DNA of 19,496 bases, taken from assembly GCA_005223375.1 (NCBI GenBank), contig RXOD01004654.1:1-19496 (forward strand), written 5' to 3'. The stretch's first letter is position 1, and every line of letters begins with the position of its first letter. Below, piece by piece: positions 1 through 12,600 of this stretch. A program made the translations under genes and the position numbers. Source of the stretch: Amoebophrya sp. AT5.2. Its lineage: Eukaryota; Sar; Dinophyceae; Syndiniales; Amoebophryaceae. The notes below the pieces were generated by a model. That model had not been told where the DNA came from, did no database searches, and saw only the letters and a list, made by a program, of their open reading frames with translations.

Positions 1-3000
1 GGCAGCTGCACCGCCTGCTGCGTTCAGGAGCGAATTCTGCTGTTCCCGGTGCGTGCGGAGTGGCCGATGCCCCCCATCCGTGTCGGCGGCCTCTTCGTCC
101 ACAGCAGTCACGATCACGGAGCCACGCCGACTCGCTTCCCTCGCGCTGGGAATCATCATGGAACTGCGCCGGGAGGCGACCACGCCGAGATCACTCAACG
201 TCACGGCGCTCGGACCATGCACCGCAAACGACTGCCGATGCTTCTGCAGAAGCTCGTCGATATCTGCCGATGGTTTTCATCGTTTTGACAGAATTATTCG
301 GAGACTTTATATTTTTATAGTTTTTCTTCCCCGATCGTGTTCGTGGGGACTCTACACCAAGGGGTGGCAATGTGCGGCGGTCTCGATTGGTTAGCGGTGC
401 AGCGGGTGAACGAAAAACAAAGTGGACTGTCTTCTTGTCCTTCAAGGTCTAGGTCGACGTCGAAAACAGAAACGAAAGTGTTCTTTCATTGTGCAAGTAC
501 TCGGGGCTTCCGGCTTTGGCTGGGCGATGGATTTTCGCGCGACGGCCACGCTCTCCGCGACGTCGGGCGTCACTGAGACCGTGAGTTTGTTTTCCAGACC
601 GTTTCCGCTCGCCGACGAAGTACTAGAAAGCGCGCTCCCTCCCTGGCCTTGCTGATTCGCGGAGCTTCCACCGCCGGCCCCCAAGTTTTTCGCCAGGAAT
701 TCTTCCACTTTCTTTTTCTTCTTCTTCTTTTTGTTCAGCGAGTCGTCTCCTGCGAGCAGGAACCCCGGTGGCAGACTACTCAGAAAGCCTCCAACCTCCT
801 CCGGTGACCCACCTCCCGCGTTGTTGAGTACTAGTTGCGACGGTCGCGACGACGCGTTGTACTCGCTCGAGCCGGCCGACGACGTCCCTCTCAGACTCGT
901 CGTGGAGCCCCCGCCTCCGATTTTGTTCAGCATGCCAAACGCCCCGAACATGCTCCCCCCATGGCTCCCCCCGCCCACGATCATTTGCGAGGGGCGCTGC
1001 AGCTCCAGCCCCTTTCTCGCGTAGCTGTCCCACAGCTCCGTTTTCGCAGACGCCGTCGTCATGCCGCTCGCGATGCTCGACGCGCGGGACCGGTGCCCCG
1101 AAAACAAAACGTCCTCGTACTTCTCCGGCGGCTTCGGCTCGGTCCCGCCCAGGTCATTCTTCGCGTGCTTCGCGTTCGGGGCGGAGGTGATACGCAAGAC
1201 GTTCACGTAGTGGATGTACTCCGCGTCCAGGATTAGAGGCTGAAGAAATCAGAATCATGCTCATCGCCCAGCGACATCCGACTGAGAAAGGTCCATCAGA
1301 GGCGATCGGCTGGGCACTTTCATCAGCCTAAACCGACACCGATTGCACCAAGGCACTCGCTAGTGGCCGCTTCCTACGGCTGCAATTTGCTATCAGCAAC
1401 TGTCAGAAACTGTAGCGCATACGCATCAGCAACTGCCTGTCAGAAATGCTACATCGCTGGACCTGAGCGGCCTGACTTTTTGCAACCCTTAACAGAACGT
1501 ACAGCACGCCGTTCTCCGGCGCGAGCGCGAAGGAAACCGGGCCGATCGGGGTGAGGTCCAGCACCGTGTCCACCTGGGTGGTGAACAGGTTCACGCACCG
1601 AATCACGTTGTTCCAGTAGTCGGCCACGAAACAGTATGGAAGGGGTTCACCAGCTGCTAAGTAAGTGAAAGTTGTGGCCTGCTAGTGCTAGTACTGAAAA
1701 TTTTTTAGAAACGTCGGGATTACGATCAGCACCGATCGTGGTCCGAGAACTAGCTGCATGAACTGCACGGTCGCGATCACCGGGATGGGTGCCATGACAA
1801 AAAAAGAGCCCCCCCCCTAAAAATTGAATGAGGAGCGGAAACAACCGGAATGGCTGGACTAAGCGAGCGGGAAGCCGCGTAAAAATACACCGACAGGCCC
1901 AGCAAGATGACTGCCAAAAGCAAAACTAGCTGCTAGTGCTACTATACCATAAGAAAGCTAGGGAAGGTGGGCTTCTAGTCAGAGGGGTGGTGGCGCATCG
2001 ACAGCGCTCTGGATCTACCCGGCACGAAGGGGTCTGGGGCGGCTATCAGAGACGCTCCATTCGATGGGGGTGAAGGCGATGTCGGGGCTCACAAGGCCGC
2101 CACACAGATCAACAGCATCGAATCGATCTAGCTGGTCGCACCAGCACGCCAGCTACTCGATTGACTTCCCTCTTTGCTGCTAGAACCTGAACCTTTTGCA
2201 CAACCTATTAATTTAGCAGCACTAAGTGTAGTGCGCCTCCGGCCTTCTAAAAAACAATCTACTCGGCAGCGAGCGCAAGCCACTTAGAAGCAGTTGGACG
2301 GTTCATAACAGCACGGAGCGAATCTGCGCCATGCCCTTCGGGGACGAGAAGCGCGAAAGGATGCCGATCGCGTCGTCCTTGTACCCGTAGCCGCCCTCAC
2401 GGTCGCCGGCTAAAACGTCACAAGAACCGCTGTCGGGGTTCACGTACCAAATCATGTGGTCGGCAGAGATCGCCAGTCGGGTCATCAGCTGTTCCTCGTC
2501 TTCCGGCGGCTCCGGAGGTGCTTCCTCCGTGGGAGCTGCAGCGAGCGACTTTTCTCTTCCTGCCGCGCTGTCGTCGATCGCGTCGGTGATCGGGAAAGCA
2601 TTCGCGAGGTGAGCCGGCGCTCCGTCACCGAAGGCCTTCTCGTGCAGAACGCCGACAGCCGCGGTGCTGGTCTTGTAGAAACCACCGGCGGCTGTGGGGG
2701 CCGTCTCCTGACTCAGTCGGACCCCATGACCGCTAGTCTCACCCGTAGAAGAAGCAGCCGCGGCGGCTTGCATGCCTGCGTTTGCGTCCTTCCCAGCAGA
2801 CGAGAATGGCACGAGAGCGCTCGTCGTCTCACCCGCAGGCTCTTTCGCGCCCCCCGCGGCACTCCCTCCCGCAGGAGCCGCGTCCTCGATCCCGCCAGCG
2901 GCGCCAACCCCCGCTTCGGACACTTTTTTCTCTAGCTTGGCCATTAAATTCGTCACAAACGGGTCGCTGCTCGCCCCTTCGACGAAGCTCATCTGCCGAC

Positions 3001-5575
3001 TCCGCGTCCCCGAGATTTTGCTCAAGACCGACAGAGCCCGGTCCGTCGGCGGGCGGAACTGGACTACGTCGTCTGCCATGATGGAGTACTTCCGACCGCC
3101 AAACGCCTGCGGAAACGTCGGCAGCATCCGGTCACCCGGCCGAGGATTCCGCGCGATTTCGCGCACGAGGGTTTCTGTCAGCTCCGAGGGGGTGATGGAG
3201 TTATTCTGCACCAGATTTTCGGACGCGAGTTCCCGCGGCGGCGGTTTGCTGATCGGAATCTGTGACGGAGGAGTGATTCGCGGCGGCGGAGGAAAAGGAA
3301 TAGGGCCGGCTACAGCTACTGGTGCGACCACAGCAGTGTCTGCTCGTCCCGAGAGGACTGCAGCATTTTTCTTGTTCGCATCTTCGCCATCAGAAGATGA
3401 ATCCAACAACTGCTTCTGGTTCTGAACCTCCGACTCCGACGCCGAGCTCTGTGCGGTGGGGCTCGGCGGCACGACCAGAGTGGTGATCCTCACAACGCCG
3501 TCCGCCAGAGCCCCATCTGTAGAATCTTCCGCCCTGGAGCCCGATTTCCCGCCCGCCGGGGAAGACGGCGTCGTCCCAACATCTCCGGGCGACGACGGGC
3601 TCGAGCTTCGATTCTGGGCGTTGCTGCCGGCGGAAGAAGCGGACGCGTCGTGTGCTGGCGCAGCTTCTACGACTGGTGCTCCGACCGACGGACGGTCGGA
3701 AGACGAGGAGCTTTCACTCTGCTCCTCCGCCGGGCAGCCGGAGTCAGAAGAGGAAGAGGACGACGAGCTGCTGCTCGACGACTCGTCTTCCTTGTCCTCG
3801 AGGCTCGACTCCTCGCGCATGAACTCTGCAATCCTGCGCGCCTGCGCGAGGTCGATCCGCTGCAGGAAACCGACGTCCCCGCGCAGCAGGCAGATCGACT
3901 TTGGCGCGCGGAACGACCGCGGCTTCAGGCTGGTCGTGGACTCGTGGAGGGGAATGGTGTCGATACGCATCAACCCTAAATCGATCTTCCGTAAAGCGTC
4001 GTTTTCGGTGTCCAGCACGAAGAGGCAGTTCCTCTGCGCGCAGCCGGTAATGCCGGAGACGCCGTGGAGCAGGGACTCCCGCAGGGGGCCGTCGCGAAAC
4101 CCGAACTTCTTGTACCGCCCCGCGAAAATGTGCGGGGCGCTTTTGTTCGCTTCGGCGCCAACAACTGCAACTGCGTTCACAGACGACGCCCGGCTGGGGT
4201 CCTCTACTTCCTCCGAAGTGCTGCCACTCACAGCAGCGCCCGCAGAAAGATCGAGAGCAGCACTACTAGATCCGAACGCCTGTTTCAACTTCAAGTCGTG
4301 CGCGGCGCTCTGCCCCGCATTCAGCTGGGACAGAGCGCCGCGCACGACCTGCTTCGGCACGAGCTTCCGGGGCGACTGCGACCGCGATCGTCGAGAGGAA
4401 GCTGAACGCTTCGAGCCGATTGGGTGCACGCCGGGTGGTTTCCTCGGCGATATCGACTGCCCGCCCCCCACTGATCCCGCAAGGTAGCTGTTCATCATGC
4501 CCGGAAGCAACTGTGGCTGTCCCCCCGCAGTCGATAAGCTGTCGGCTCTCCCCCCGCCGCTTCTCTCACTCGACTCCCAGTCTTCGTCCCACCGCCAAAT
4601 CACGTGCGCGGCGGCGTCGGCGCAGTAGATGTAGGGCGGTAGATGGAAGAGGCAGCTTGCGGACAAAATCGTTTTCTTAGCGACTGTGTTTTTGACTGTT
4701 GTCGTTGACGCAGGGGCGTTGGCCGTGTCTCTGTCTACCTCGGCGACATCCAGCTTAAGAGTTCGATACGCCGTCTGCTCCTGGTGCAGAATCTCGGCCA
4801 CGACGTCAGTCAACTGCGAAATTTCCGTGGTCGCGAGCTCGACCAGCATCCGTTTCAAGATCTCGACACTCAAGACTAAATCTTGGGCATATAACCGTGA
4901 ACCGCGGCGAACCTCTCGCAGCGTCACCTGTTCCCAGGAAGCGACCACCGCGCCCGTGCTCGTCCCGGGGGTTCCATTACAACCGCCTGCACTGGAAGCG
5001 GGCGCAGCCGTCAGCTCCCTCAAGCACGCCTGCAGCCTTTGCGGACGCTCGCTCGAAGAAGTAGATGCTGGTACATGCGCGGCGCGGAGGCGGATTCGGT
5101 CGGTTTGCCCCTGGTCAGCTGCGGGTGCCCCCCAACCTGCGGAACTACACGCCGCAGGCGCAGCTCCACCTTCGGCAGTGAATTCTAACGAAGATTTTTG
5201 CTCCTGCAACTCGAACAAGTACAATGCGTCCTGACGGTGCGCGAGCATCTGCAGGGCCCGCTGTCCTTGTTCGCACCCCCCCAAAAACGCGCCCCCAGCA
5301 CCGCCCAAACCAGGAGTTGTTGCTGAGCCCGCACCATCCGCAAACTCCAGCGCCTTCAGCAGCGCGCTCACGAAGCTCTGCTGCTTCACGAGGTTCGACG
5401 CGAAGTTGGAATCCTCGAGCAGGACGTTGTAGAGGTGCGTGACGGCCAGAGAACGCTGGGCCTCCTCGTGGAACTCCTTGCGCCGAAGCTCGGCCGCGTT
5501 CCCCGCAAGCTGCCGGATTCCATTCAGCTTCTCCAGGACCGGGCGGACCCGGTCCGACGAAGGGGGGGGATGCAT
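1..5575 (-). CDS. NHL-repeat beta-propeller protein with long disordered insertions; four exons, 3' end beyond the left edge
   Basis: Proposed exons are 5575-2315, 1678-1499, 1239-501 and 263-1, giving 1481 codons in one frame. ATG 5575 is the first ATG after an in-frame TAG. NHL-like blades are visible near residues 310-332 (YIYCADAAAHVIWRWD), 513-532 (CLFVLDTENDALRKIDLG), 1032-1086 (ending RFSSPKGMAQIRS), 1105-1114 (VADYWNNVIR) and about 1140-1160 across the exon 2/3 junction (ILDAEYIHYVNVLR). The N-terminal 80 residues look helical. Between blades lie long Ser/Ala/Gly/Pro-rich segments, including an acidic serine run near 592-630. Exon 3 carries an eight-lysine run near residue 1315. Exon 3 ends at a GTAC donor (phase 1) and exon 4 starts after CGGCAG in matching phase; exon 4 is Ser/Arg-rich and open to base 1. 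The exon 1/2 junction is the weakest: the only phase-matched GT-AG choice is GTGCTG (2314) to CTAGCAG (1679). NHL propellers usually serve as binding scaffolds; partner and location are unknown. Confidence 0.72.
1392..1457. repeat. Imperfect tandem repeat of about 33 bp inside NHL intron 2
   Basis: Two adjacent units begin ATCAGCAACTG at 1392 and 1425. Both continue through a TCAGAAA block and end in GTAGCGCATACGC or GCTACATCGC. The repeat lies within the 259-nt intron 1498-1240 and has no coding role. Confidence 0.6.
1679..2314 (-). other. Proposed intron 1 of the NHL gene (636 nt), boundaries provisional
   Basis: This is the largest intron in the window, from GTGCTG to CTAGCACTAGCAG in transcript orientation. 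The flanking exons plainly belong together: an NHL blade ends in SSPKGMAQIRS on one side and the next begins around VADYWNN on the other. The acceptor could instead be one of the AGs at 1657-1658 or 1654-1655, but those need a phase-1 donor and no GT of that phase exists before the stop. The interval has a nine-C and a seven-A homopolymer near 1800-1817. The transcript-orientation string TAGCACTAGCAG occurs twice, near 1679-1690 and 1931-1942. Several short hydrophobic open stretches are described under findings. Confidence 0.5.
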
Positions 5576-5869
5576 TATTTCTATCCCTTTATGCTTGGGT
5601 TCCTACGCTTTTATTTTTTTATGACTCAGTCAGATCCGATTCCGATAAACGTGACTTGCTGAAGCGAAGATGCCATTTTGCGCATCTCGCGAGCGAGACA
5701 TCCTCCCAACGAAGAACACGCGTGAGCTTCTTGACAAAAAGTGCGGCCGCTGGTTGGGAGCAGCGCGCAGCACTTGACACTTCTTCCGATGAACGTGAAT
5801 CGTTTGACAAGAACTGCTTTGTGTCCACACTATACGTTTGGGTACTTGTCTAGAAAAGCTCTGTCTTTG

Positions 5870-5903
5870 CGGCGCTGCCGACCATTCGGCGCTGCCGACC
5901 ATT
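5870..5903. repeat. Perfect tandem duplication of a 17-bp unit
   Basis: The unit CGGCGCTGCCGACCATT occurs at 5870-5886 and again without interruption at 5887-5903. It lies upstream of the NHL gene. Nothing links it to a function; replication slippage is the simplest origin. Confidence 0.9.
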
Positions 5904-5936
5904 CCATTGTGACGACATCCATACACGGAGCGGAGG

Positions 5937-5955
5937 GCGACTCCAAGTACTTCGA
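5937..5955 (-). promoter_or_regulatory. Divergent copy of the shared upstream motif, NHL gene
   Basis: The plus strand reads GCGACTCCAAGTACTTCGA. Compared with GCGACTAAGTACGTCGA upstream of the RAP gene, it has a CC insertion and one substitution. It lies about 360 nt upstream of the NHL ATG at 5575. In transcript orientation it reads as a TACTTGGAG/TCGC junction. The role is inferred only from recurrence upstream of all four genes. Confidence 0.35.
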
Positions 5956-6624
5956 CCGTCACATGACGAGATTCACTTTTCCTTAATTCGACATGGCTCC
6001 GTGCCGACAACCACAGTAACATATTCCCCGTGCCCGCAATCTAGAGCTGTACAGTCCTTAGATGTGTGCCTCTGCGCGCCCAAAGAAATGCGCGCTAATC
6101 TTTTCATTGTCCACTCCAAAACATGCCATTTCAACTAGTAGTTACTTACATGGTCAAGTCCTACTCAACATCATGTCAGCTTCGTACATAAGATCCGGTC
6201 AAACTTCGCCTTCGTACCTAATCTTCGATTATCGGTTTTCATCATTTGAAAGTCGATCCGGCTACAGAGCTGCCTGCACGCATCGTCCCCGCGTTGCTGG
6301 CCTGCGCCTGTGCAACTTGATTGCGTTTTCACCTACAGTGCGACTTTATACCAGCGCACCACAGCGAAAACGCTGCTGCGAAGGAAAAAGTGTACTGCAC
6401 TAGACGTGATTCATTTAAAGCTCGTCCAAAAAAATTATTCTACGAAAAAGTGCTCCAAAACTATGTTTTTCTTTACTTCATCCAAACGCTCGTGCCGAAT
6501 TCATTTTTATCCGTGGCATCGCGGCCACCGCCCCATCCATCGCTATGAATGTAGCATGATCCGAACCGCCTCTTTGTCTTTCCTATCCCCACTACCGGTA
6601 TTGGTATAAGTACTTATTCTTAGC

Positions 6625-9600
6625 CTACCCCTCGGCGACCACCCCGCGCGCCGCGTCGATGAATTCCTGCTCCTTCGCGAACTTCAAAAACACTTGTTCC
6701 AGCGTCGGCTCGCCGAGGGAGTGGTCCTCGATCACCCCGAGCGGGTCCGCCAGAACCCACTTGAAAATGTTCGCGAGGTTCAGGGCTTTTTTCTCCTCCC
6801 GGGTCTGCCCCAGGCCTAACACGAGCTTCAGCCGGGTCTTTCCGCCCGTAAACCACATCTTTTCCAGCACGTGGATACTGGCAGCCTGTATCCCGGTGTT
6901 GTATGCCAGGAGCGACGAGACGACCTTGGACTCGATCATGGACGCAGGACTGGCAACAGGAACTTGCGCGGGAGCGGGAGCGGCGAATTGCGGGTAGAGG
7001 ATTTGTCGGGATTTGTCGGAAAGCAGCCGGGGCAGCCCGGGATTTGTCGGGACGAAGTTGTTGGGGCCGACGTTCGCGGCGCCCTCGATCATCGGCTGCG
7101 GCACACCGGGGACCACAGCACCGGCCGCAACAAGTTCCAAATCCTTCTCCACCTCTGGCCCCGCCAGCGTGAGCTCCAGGTGGTAGCCCGTCCCGTACAC
7201 CGACTTGATCCTGGAAGTCTCCCCCAGGCACTTCAGCTTCCCGCCCACCAGAATTCCGATCCGGTCGCTCACCGTGTCGGCCTCCATCATGCTGTGCGTG
7301 GTGGTGATCACGGTTTGGTTCCGTGGGCGGTGAATGATCTTGTTCCACAGCGACTGCTGCGCCACGATGTCCACCCCCGCGCTCATCTCGTCCAGAAACA
7401 CCAGTTGCGGATCCGTGATCAAAGTCATCGCCACCGACAGCTTCCGCTTCATTCCCCCGCTGTACTCCTCCACGGGCCGGTCGGCGTCCTTCTCGGAGAG
7501 CGACACCTCGCGCAGGAACCGAGAGATGCGACCCTCGCCGAAATCGGACTGCGCAACCACCATGTCCGGGCCCAGGTGCAGCAACGGCTCGCGGTCCTCC
7601 GGTGGATCTGTAGATCCACCTGCGTGATTCGAGATGAACCCTCCGTTCGTCTGCTTGTAGTACGTACCGCAGCACTTCGAGAACAGGCGCAAATGCTGGC
7701 GGCCGGTCACGTAGGGCCAGAGTTTGTCGAACTGCGGCGCCAGCCCCAGTATGGCGGACGCCTTCTTGAAGCCGTCGTGATGCGCATCGACGTTCAAAAT
7801 ACGGATGGAGCCGCTCGTGGGGGCGCCGATTTCGTCCGATCCGCACATCAGGTTGAACAGGGTGGTCTTCCCCGCCCCGTTCGGCCCGAGCAAACCGAAA
7901 CACTCCCCGGCGGGGACGCCCAGCGTGACGCCCTTCGCGGCCCACGTGATGCCGTCGCCGTGGTCGCCGCGGGGGGAATTATCGAGATCGCGTGACAGAC
8001 CTCCGCGACGACCGCCCGAACCGCAGCACGCCGTGGCGCAACAGCCACTCCTCGCGTTGATCCCGGACGATGGCGCTTTTTCGTTCGCGAAGTGCTTGTA
8101 GACGGCGCGAACGTCGACGACGTCGCGGTCGCGCGGGAACCGGTTCTCTTCGCTCACGACATCGGGATCGCGCTGCAGGTCTTTTGGTGGTAGCCCGTTC
8201 GGCGGGGGGCTCGGTTTGGTCACTTTCTTGAGGTGCACGCTCAGCTCGTACAGAGCGAAGAGAGTGATGTAGCAAAGCAAACACCAGAGCGGGGCGAGCA
8301 CCTGCGTGAGCGAAGTGCTCACGGCGAACGCGCGGCCGCACTTGGGCGGCATCGAGTCGATGAGCTTCAGGTTCTTCGCAAAGGGTTCCTGGAGCCCCAC
8401 GCGGTCGGCGGAGGGCAGTTTCCCCACCAAGTAGAACCAGAACAGGTCGCCGCCCTTCAGTAGTTCCCTACTCTCTCCGGCCACCAGATTCGTCAGCAGA
8501 CCCGTGGAGGCGTAGTGCATGTAGGTCCACTGCTTGTGCAGGCCGAGCAGACCCTTCCCCACCGCGATGGGCGGCACCATCAGCGAGAGTGGGAGCCAGA
8601 CGACGTTCCACCACTGCGGATACGCGAAGCCGAACTGGCGCATGAGCTCGGAATCGATGAACCAGGCGGACTTCTCCATGATGTTGGGCATCTCCGCCTC
8701 CAAATCTTCGATCTTCTTGTCTGTGTTGCCTTGTTTGTTATTCTTATCTTTTCCAACAGGAGCAATCTTCTCGCGTTCCGCCTTCTCGGCGACCAGATCT
8801 GCCTGAACGCGCAACCCCATCTGCTGCTTGCCGTGCTCGAACAGCTTTCCGCACTCCTCCGGCTGGCCGAAGGCCGCGCTCGGCTTGTCCGCCTGTGTGA
8901 CCGCGGGAACGCCGATGATATGCTCGAAGAAGCCTCCGAAAAACGACAGCACCGTGAGCAGCGTCCACCACCCGCGCTTGCAGGTGAGTCCCCCCAGCAT
9001 CGGCCACAGGACCGTTAAGATCCACGCGGGCAGCAGCACGAAGAACACCGTGACCAACGCGATCTGGGGCGAACTCGCGAACACGCCGCGCGCGGTGATC
9101 AGAAACGCGATTGCGAAGCCGATCCACCCGACGCCCGCCGGAAGCAAAGCGTAGTAGCCGAACGAACCGAAGTGAAAGGCGAGGCGCCTCACGCCGTGCA
9201 TCGTCATGTGGCGGAGAAGCCCGTTCTCAGCCTCCTCGGAGTACTGCTTGTAAACGAGAGCGAGCCCGAAACAACTGAAGGCGAGCGAAATCAAAGTGGG
9301 GCCGAGGTAGAACAACCCGAAAAGACGGGGCACCACCTGTTGATTGTTGCGAAAGGGGGGGAGTTTATCTTTTTTTATATGCGACTATTGGAATAAGTAT
9401 ATATCTTTGAACCTACACACGCTTCGGTCGATCGATAACGGTCTACCTGCCACCAGGAGCAGTAGCAATAGCAAAAGCAAATATTTTAGATGAAACTGCA
9501 TCGATAGATCGGCGATTGATAGATCGATCCTCTTCGGAAGCAACAGTTAAAGAAACATCAAGCGGTACCGCCACGTGCCACTTCGTCAGCGCAGTTAGCG

Positions 9601-12600
9601 CCAGCGCTGTCACGTACACGACCGCCGCTACTAGGGAGCCGATCGCCACCCGCCCAGTCATCGCCATCCGGAAGGACCACACCGCACTGAACTGCGCGCA
9701 GAATCCCGTATTCCTGTTTTTCAGGGGCGCACGCGACAGTTTCTGGTCCTCTTCCTTGCGGGCGTGCTGAGCCACGCAGCTCGCCATGCCCAGGTCTTCC
9801 AGTTCCGCCTTCTCCCCCGCGAGAGTGAATACCTCCTCCAGTGTGGTCTGTTCGATCGTCAGCTCGCACACCCCCGAAGAACAGGAAAGCACATCACCGC
9901 CGCTTACAATTTCCTGCAGTTTTTCCAGGACCGCGGGCATGGACTGGACTTTTTCCCACGGAATGGAGAAGCCGAGAAAAAACGGGTTCACCCGCGGATT
10001 CTTGGTCACGACCGTTTCCACCGGCACACCGAGCTCGTCCGCGATCGCCTTCTTCAGCTGCACGTGGAGGATGCTGTGCGCGAGTTGCGGGGTCATCCCC
10101 GGCGCGCTGCGGTCGACAACTGCGTGGATCCAGTAGCCCGTGCCCCACTGCCGCTTCAGCTCCGGAGAAGTGCCGAGCGCCATGGCCTTGCCGTTGGCCA
10201 GAATCACCTTGCGGTCCGCGAGCAAGTCTGCCTCCTCCAGGTAGTGCGTGGAGAAGAGCACGCACCGGTTCTCCTCGCGGACCATCCGCTTCAGAGTGAC
10301 CCAGAAGTCCCGCCGGGCCTGGGGATCCATACCTGTGTCATTTTTCTCCAATTGGAAACTGTATGTCAGGACGCGAGATTGCGGGCGCCGAACCTCGCGA
10401 GCGTTACGCTAATGACATCAACCAGTTAGACTTAGCGTAGGGTACAAGGTCAAGAACTACACGCACGAAAACATTAGATACGTATCGATTATTTCGACAC
10501 CGGGGCTCGCTATCGACCTACAGCGAAAAAGCGAATCCGCGGCAACATAGCTCCTTTAAATAGCTAAAGCAAAAGCTACCAGTCGTCGGCTCGTCGAGGA
10601 TGACCACGCTGGCGTTCCCCAGCAGGGCGCACAGCACCCACATGCGGCGTTTTTGTCCGCCGCTCAGGTCCTGGCACAGCGTGTCAAGTTTCTCCGACAG
10701 GTTCAACCACTGCGCGTAGCGGTCGATCGTGCCAGCAATGGCGTTCTCCGGCACGTCCCGCAGCCGCGCGAAGAACGTCAGGTGCTCTCTTAGCGAGAAA
10801 ACGTCCCACATCGGATTGTACTGCGGGCACAGCGACACCGAGTGTCGCACGCTGTCGATGGAGGCCCCCCGGATGCTGTGCCCGTTCACCACCGCGTCGC
10901 CGCTGGTGGTGGGAATCATCCCCGTGAGTTGGTTGATCAGGGTGGTCTTGCCCGCGCCGTTGTGGCCGAGGAGCCCGAAAATCTCCCCGCGGTACACCTC
11001 GAAAGAGAGGTCGCGGTTCGCAAACGTCTTTCCCCCGTTGAACGACTTGGAGAGCGACCGCAACTCGAGCGCCACGCTGCCAGACGGAGATGAAGTCATC
11101 ATGTTCGTGTTCTGGCTCTTGCCGTTTTTGTAGCTGGGCCCCGCTCCTGCCTGGACGGCCCCAGCCTGGACGACGGCCCCCGCCTGGACGTCCCCTGTTT
11201 CGGCTTTGTTCCGCGTCGTCTCCACGTAGTAGAGGAGGGATCCCCAGAAGAGGACGTTCAGAACCAGCGCCAGCACGTCGAACACCCACGGGGCCCACAT
11301 CTCCCACCCGACCTCGCGGATCAGCGTCCCCATCCCCGCCGTGTTCGCGAATATCTCGGTCCCGTCGTAACTCTTCACCCAGGAGTCCCCCGGTTTCTCC
11401 AGTTGCGGGAAGGGGCTGTTCTTCCACATGCAGCCGTAGACCGAGTACCCGGTCCACTCGTCGGTTTCGATCGCGTGCTCCAGCGGGAAGTTCGCCGCGC
11501 CCGGCTTCGGCAAAAAGTCGTCCCGGTTCTTCCCGGGCCCGATCTTTGGGCGGAGGGCGTTGTCCGGTTCGCTGAACAGCCAGCTCTGGCGCAGCGACAA
11601 CAGCACGGGCAGCATCTGGTAGCCCCTCTGCCGCAGGCGCACGAAGGAGAAGCCGGGGGCGATGATGCCGAAAAGGAAAGCGATCAGGATGTTCAGCCAC
11701 TGCAACTCGTAGCTCGGGCACGTGATCTTATCCGGTTGAGACGGCGAAAACATCTTGTAGATAAAGGGCCACACCGCGCTCGTCCGCATGGGCAGCTGCA
11801 GCTCCAACACGACGTACACCGCGACGCTGAGCAGCGCCCCGAAATTGGCGACCAGCACGAGGAACTTCTCGAACGCCTCCCGCTTCTTGAACAACACAGC
11901 GAACACGGAACCGAGCAGCAGCGAGGCGAGCACGGGGAACAGTGACCCGAGAAACAAAACGTACTCGTAGCCGCCAAAAAGCCGGGTCAACCCGGTGTCG
12001 GAGCCGTGTGAGTTGTTGATGTTGTTGATGGCGGCGAAGGGATTTGTGGGCTTGTTGTTCGTACCCGGGACGGCTGCGAGGTGCATGATCTGCCCGACCA
12101 AGTTCGCGAGGAAAAACACGGAGCCGAAAATCAGCATGAAGAACAGCAGATTGGCGAGCCAGTAGGTGCCCTTCGGAAGCCCGTACACGAACTGGACCTG
12201 GTGGTGGCGGTTTTTCAGATGATCGGAGGGTGCGATAATACTTACTTCAAACCTACAGTACAAGGAAGCACAACCAGAACCACGACGTCGACGTGGAGTG
12301 AACATTATAATTGTACCTCCATCAGATTGTTCTCTTTCTCGTCAAAGATCACGATCCCGAACAGCCGCAGGATCGTCGACAAGGGGCAGAACACGCCGAG
12401 CAGGATGTTGATTCCCTCCGAGATTCCTTGCACCAAAGATTGCCAAACGCCCGCCCCCGGGGGTTTGCTAAAGTGCTCCGCCTTATTATCCAGCTTTTGG
12501 TCACCCATGAACACGGGGAGCAAGCCGAGTCGTTGTAACGCCTCCAGGACGAGCACCATAACCCACACGCAGGCGAACTTGCTCCACCGACACTTAGACA

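Larger units (their letters stand above)
5576..6624. other. Intergenic region between the ABCA 3' end and the NHL 5' end
   Basis: About 1.05 kb with no convincing coding sequence on either strand. Base composition is markedly less GC-rich than the flanking exons, and open frames are short with erratic codon use. It should contain the ABCA 3' UTR on the right and the NHL promoter and 5' UTR on the left. Visible structure includes the 12-bp perfect palindrome ATAAGTACTTAT at 6606-6617, a few bases beyond the ABCA stop. It also has a 17-bp tandem duplication at 5870-5903 and a copy of the shared upstream motif at 5937-5955. Confidence 0.7.

Noticed and set aside
5660..5680. GCCATTTTG string as a possible dinoflagellate spliced-leader remnant
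   Set aside because: Only a short part resembles the leader's middle and the flanking bases do not match.
5630..6022. 130-codon minus-strand frame upstream of the NHL gene as a possible first exon
   Set aside because: An in-frame stop lies just before the NHL ATG, and the frame shows no domain or convincing donor.
6620..7945. 441-codon minus-strand frame overlapping the ABCA gene, and long plus-strand frames at 6871-7995, 3456-4487 and 17417-18454
   Set aside because: They overlap exons with recognisable domains, and their Arg/Pro/His-rich composition is what GC-rich third positions give in the wrong frame.
9443..9568. Extension of ABCA exon 3 to the AG/GTAGAC donor near 9447
   Set aside because: That donor is phase 2 while the only good acceptor is phase 0, so the second transmembrane domain would be read out of frame; the GTACCG donor at 9568 fits.
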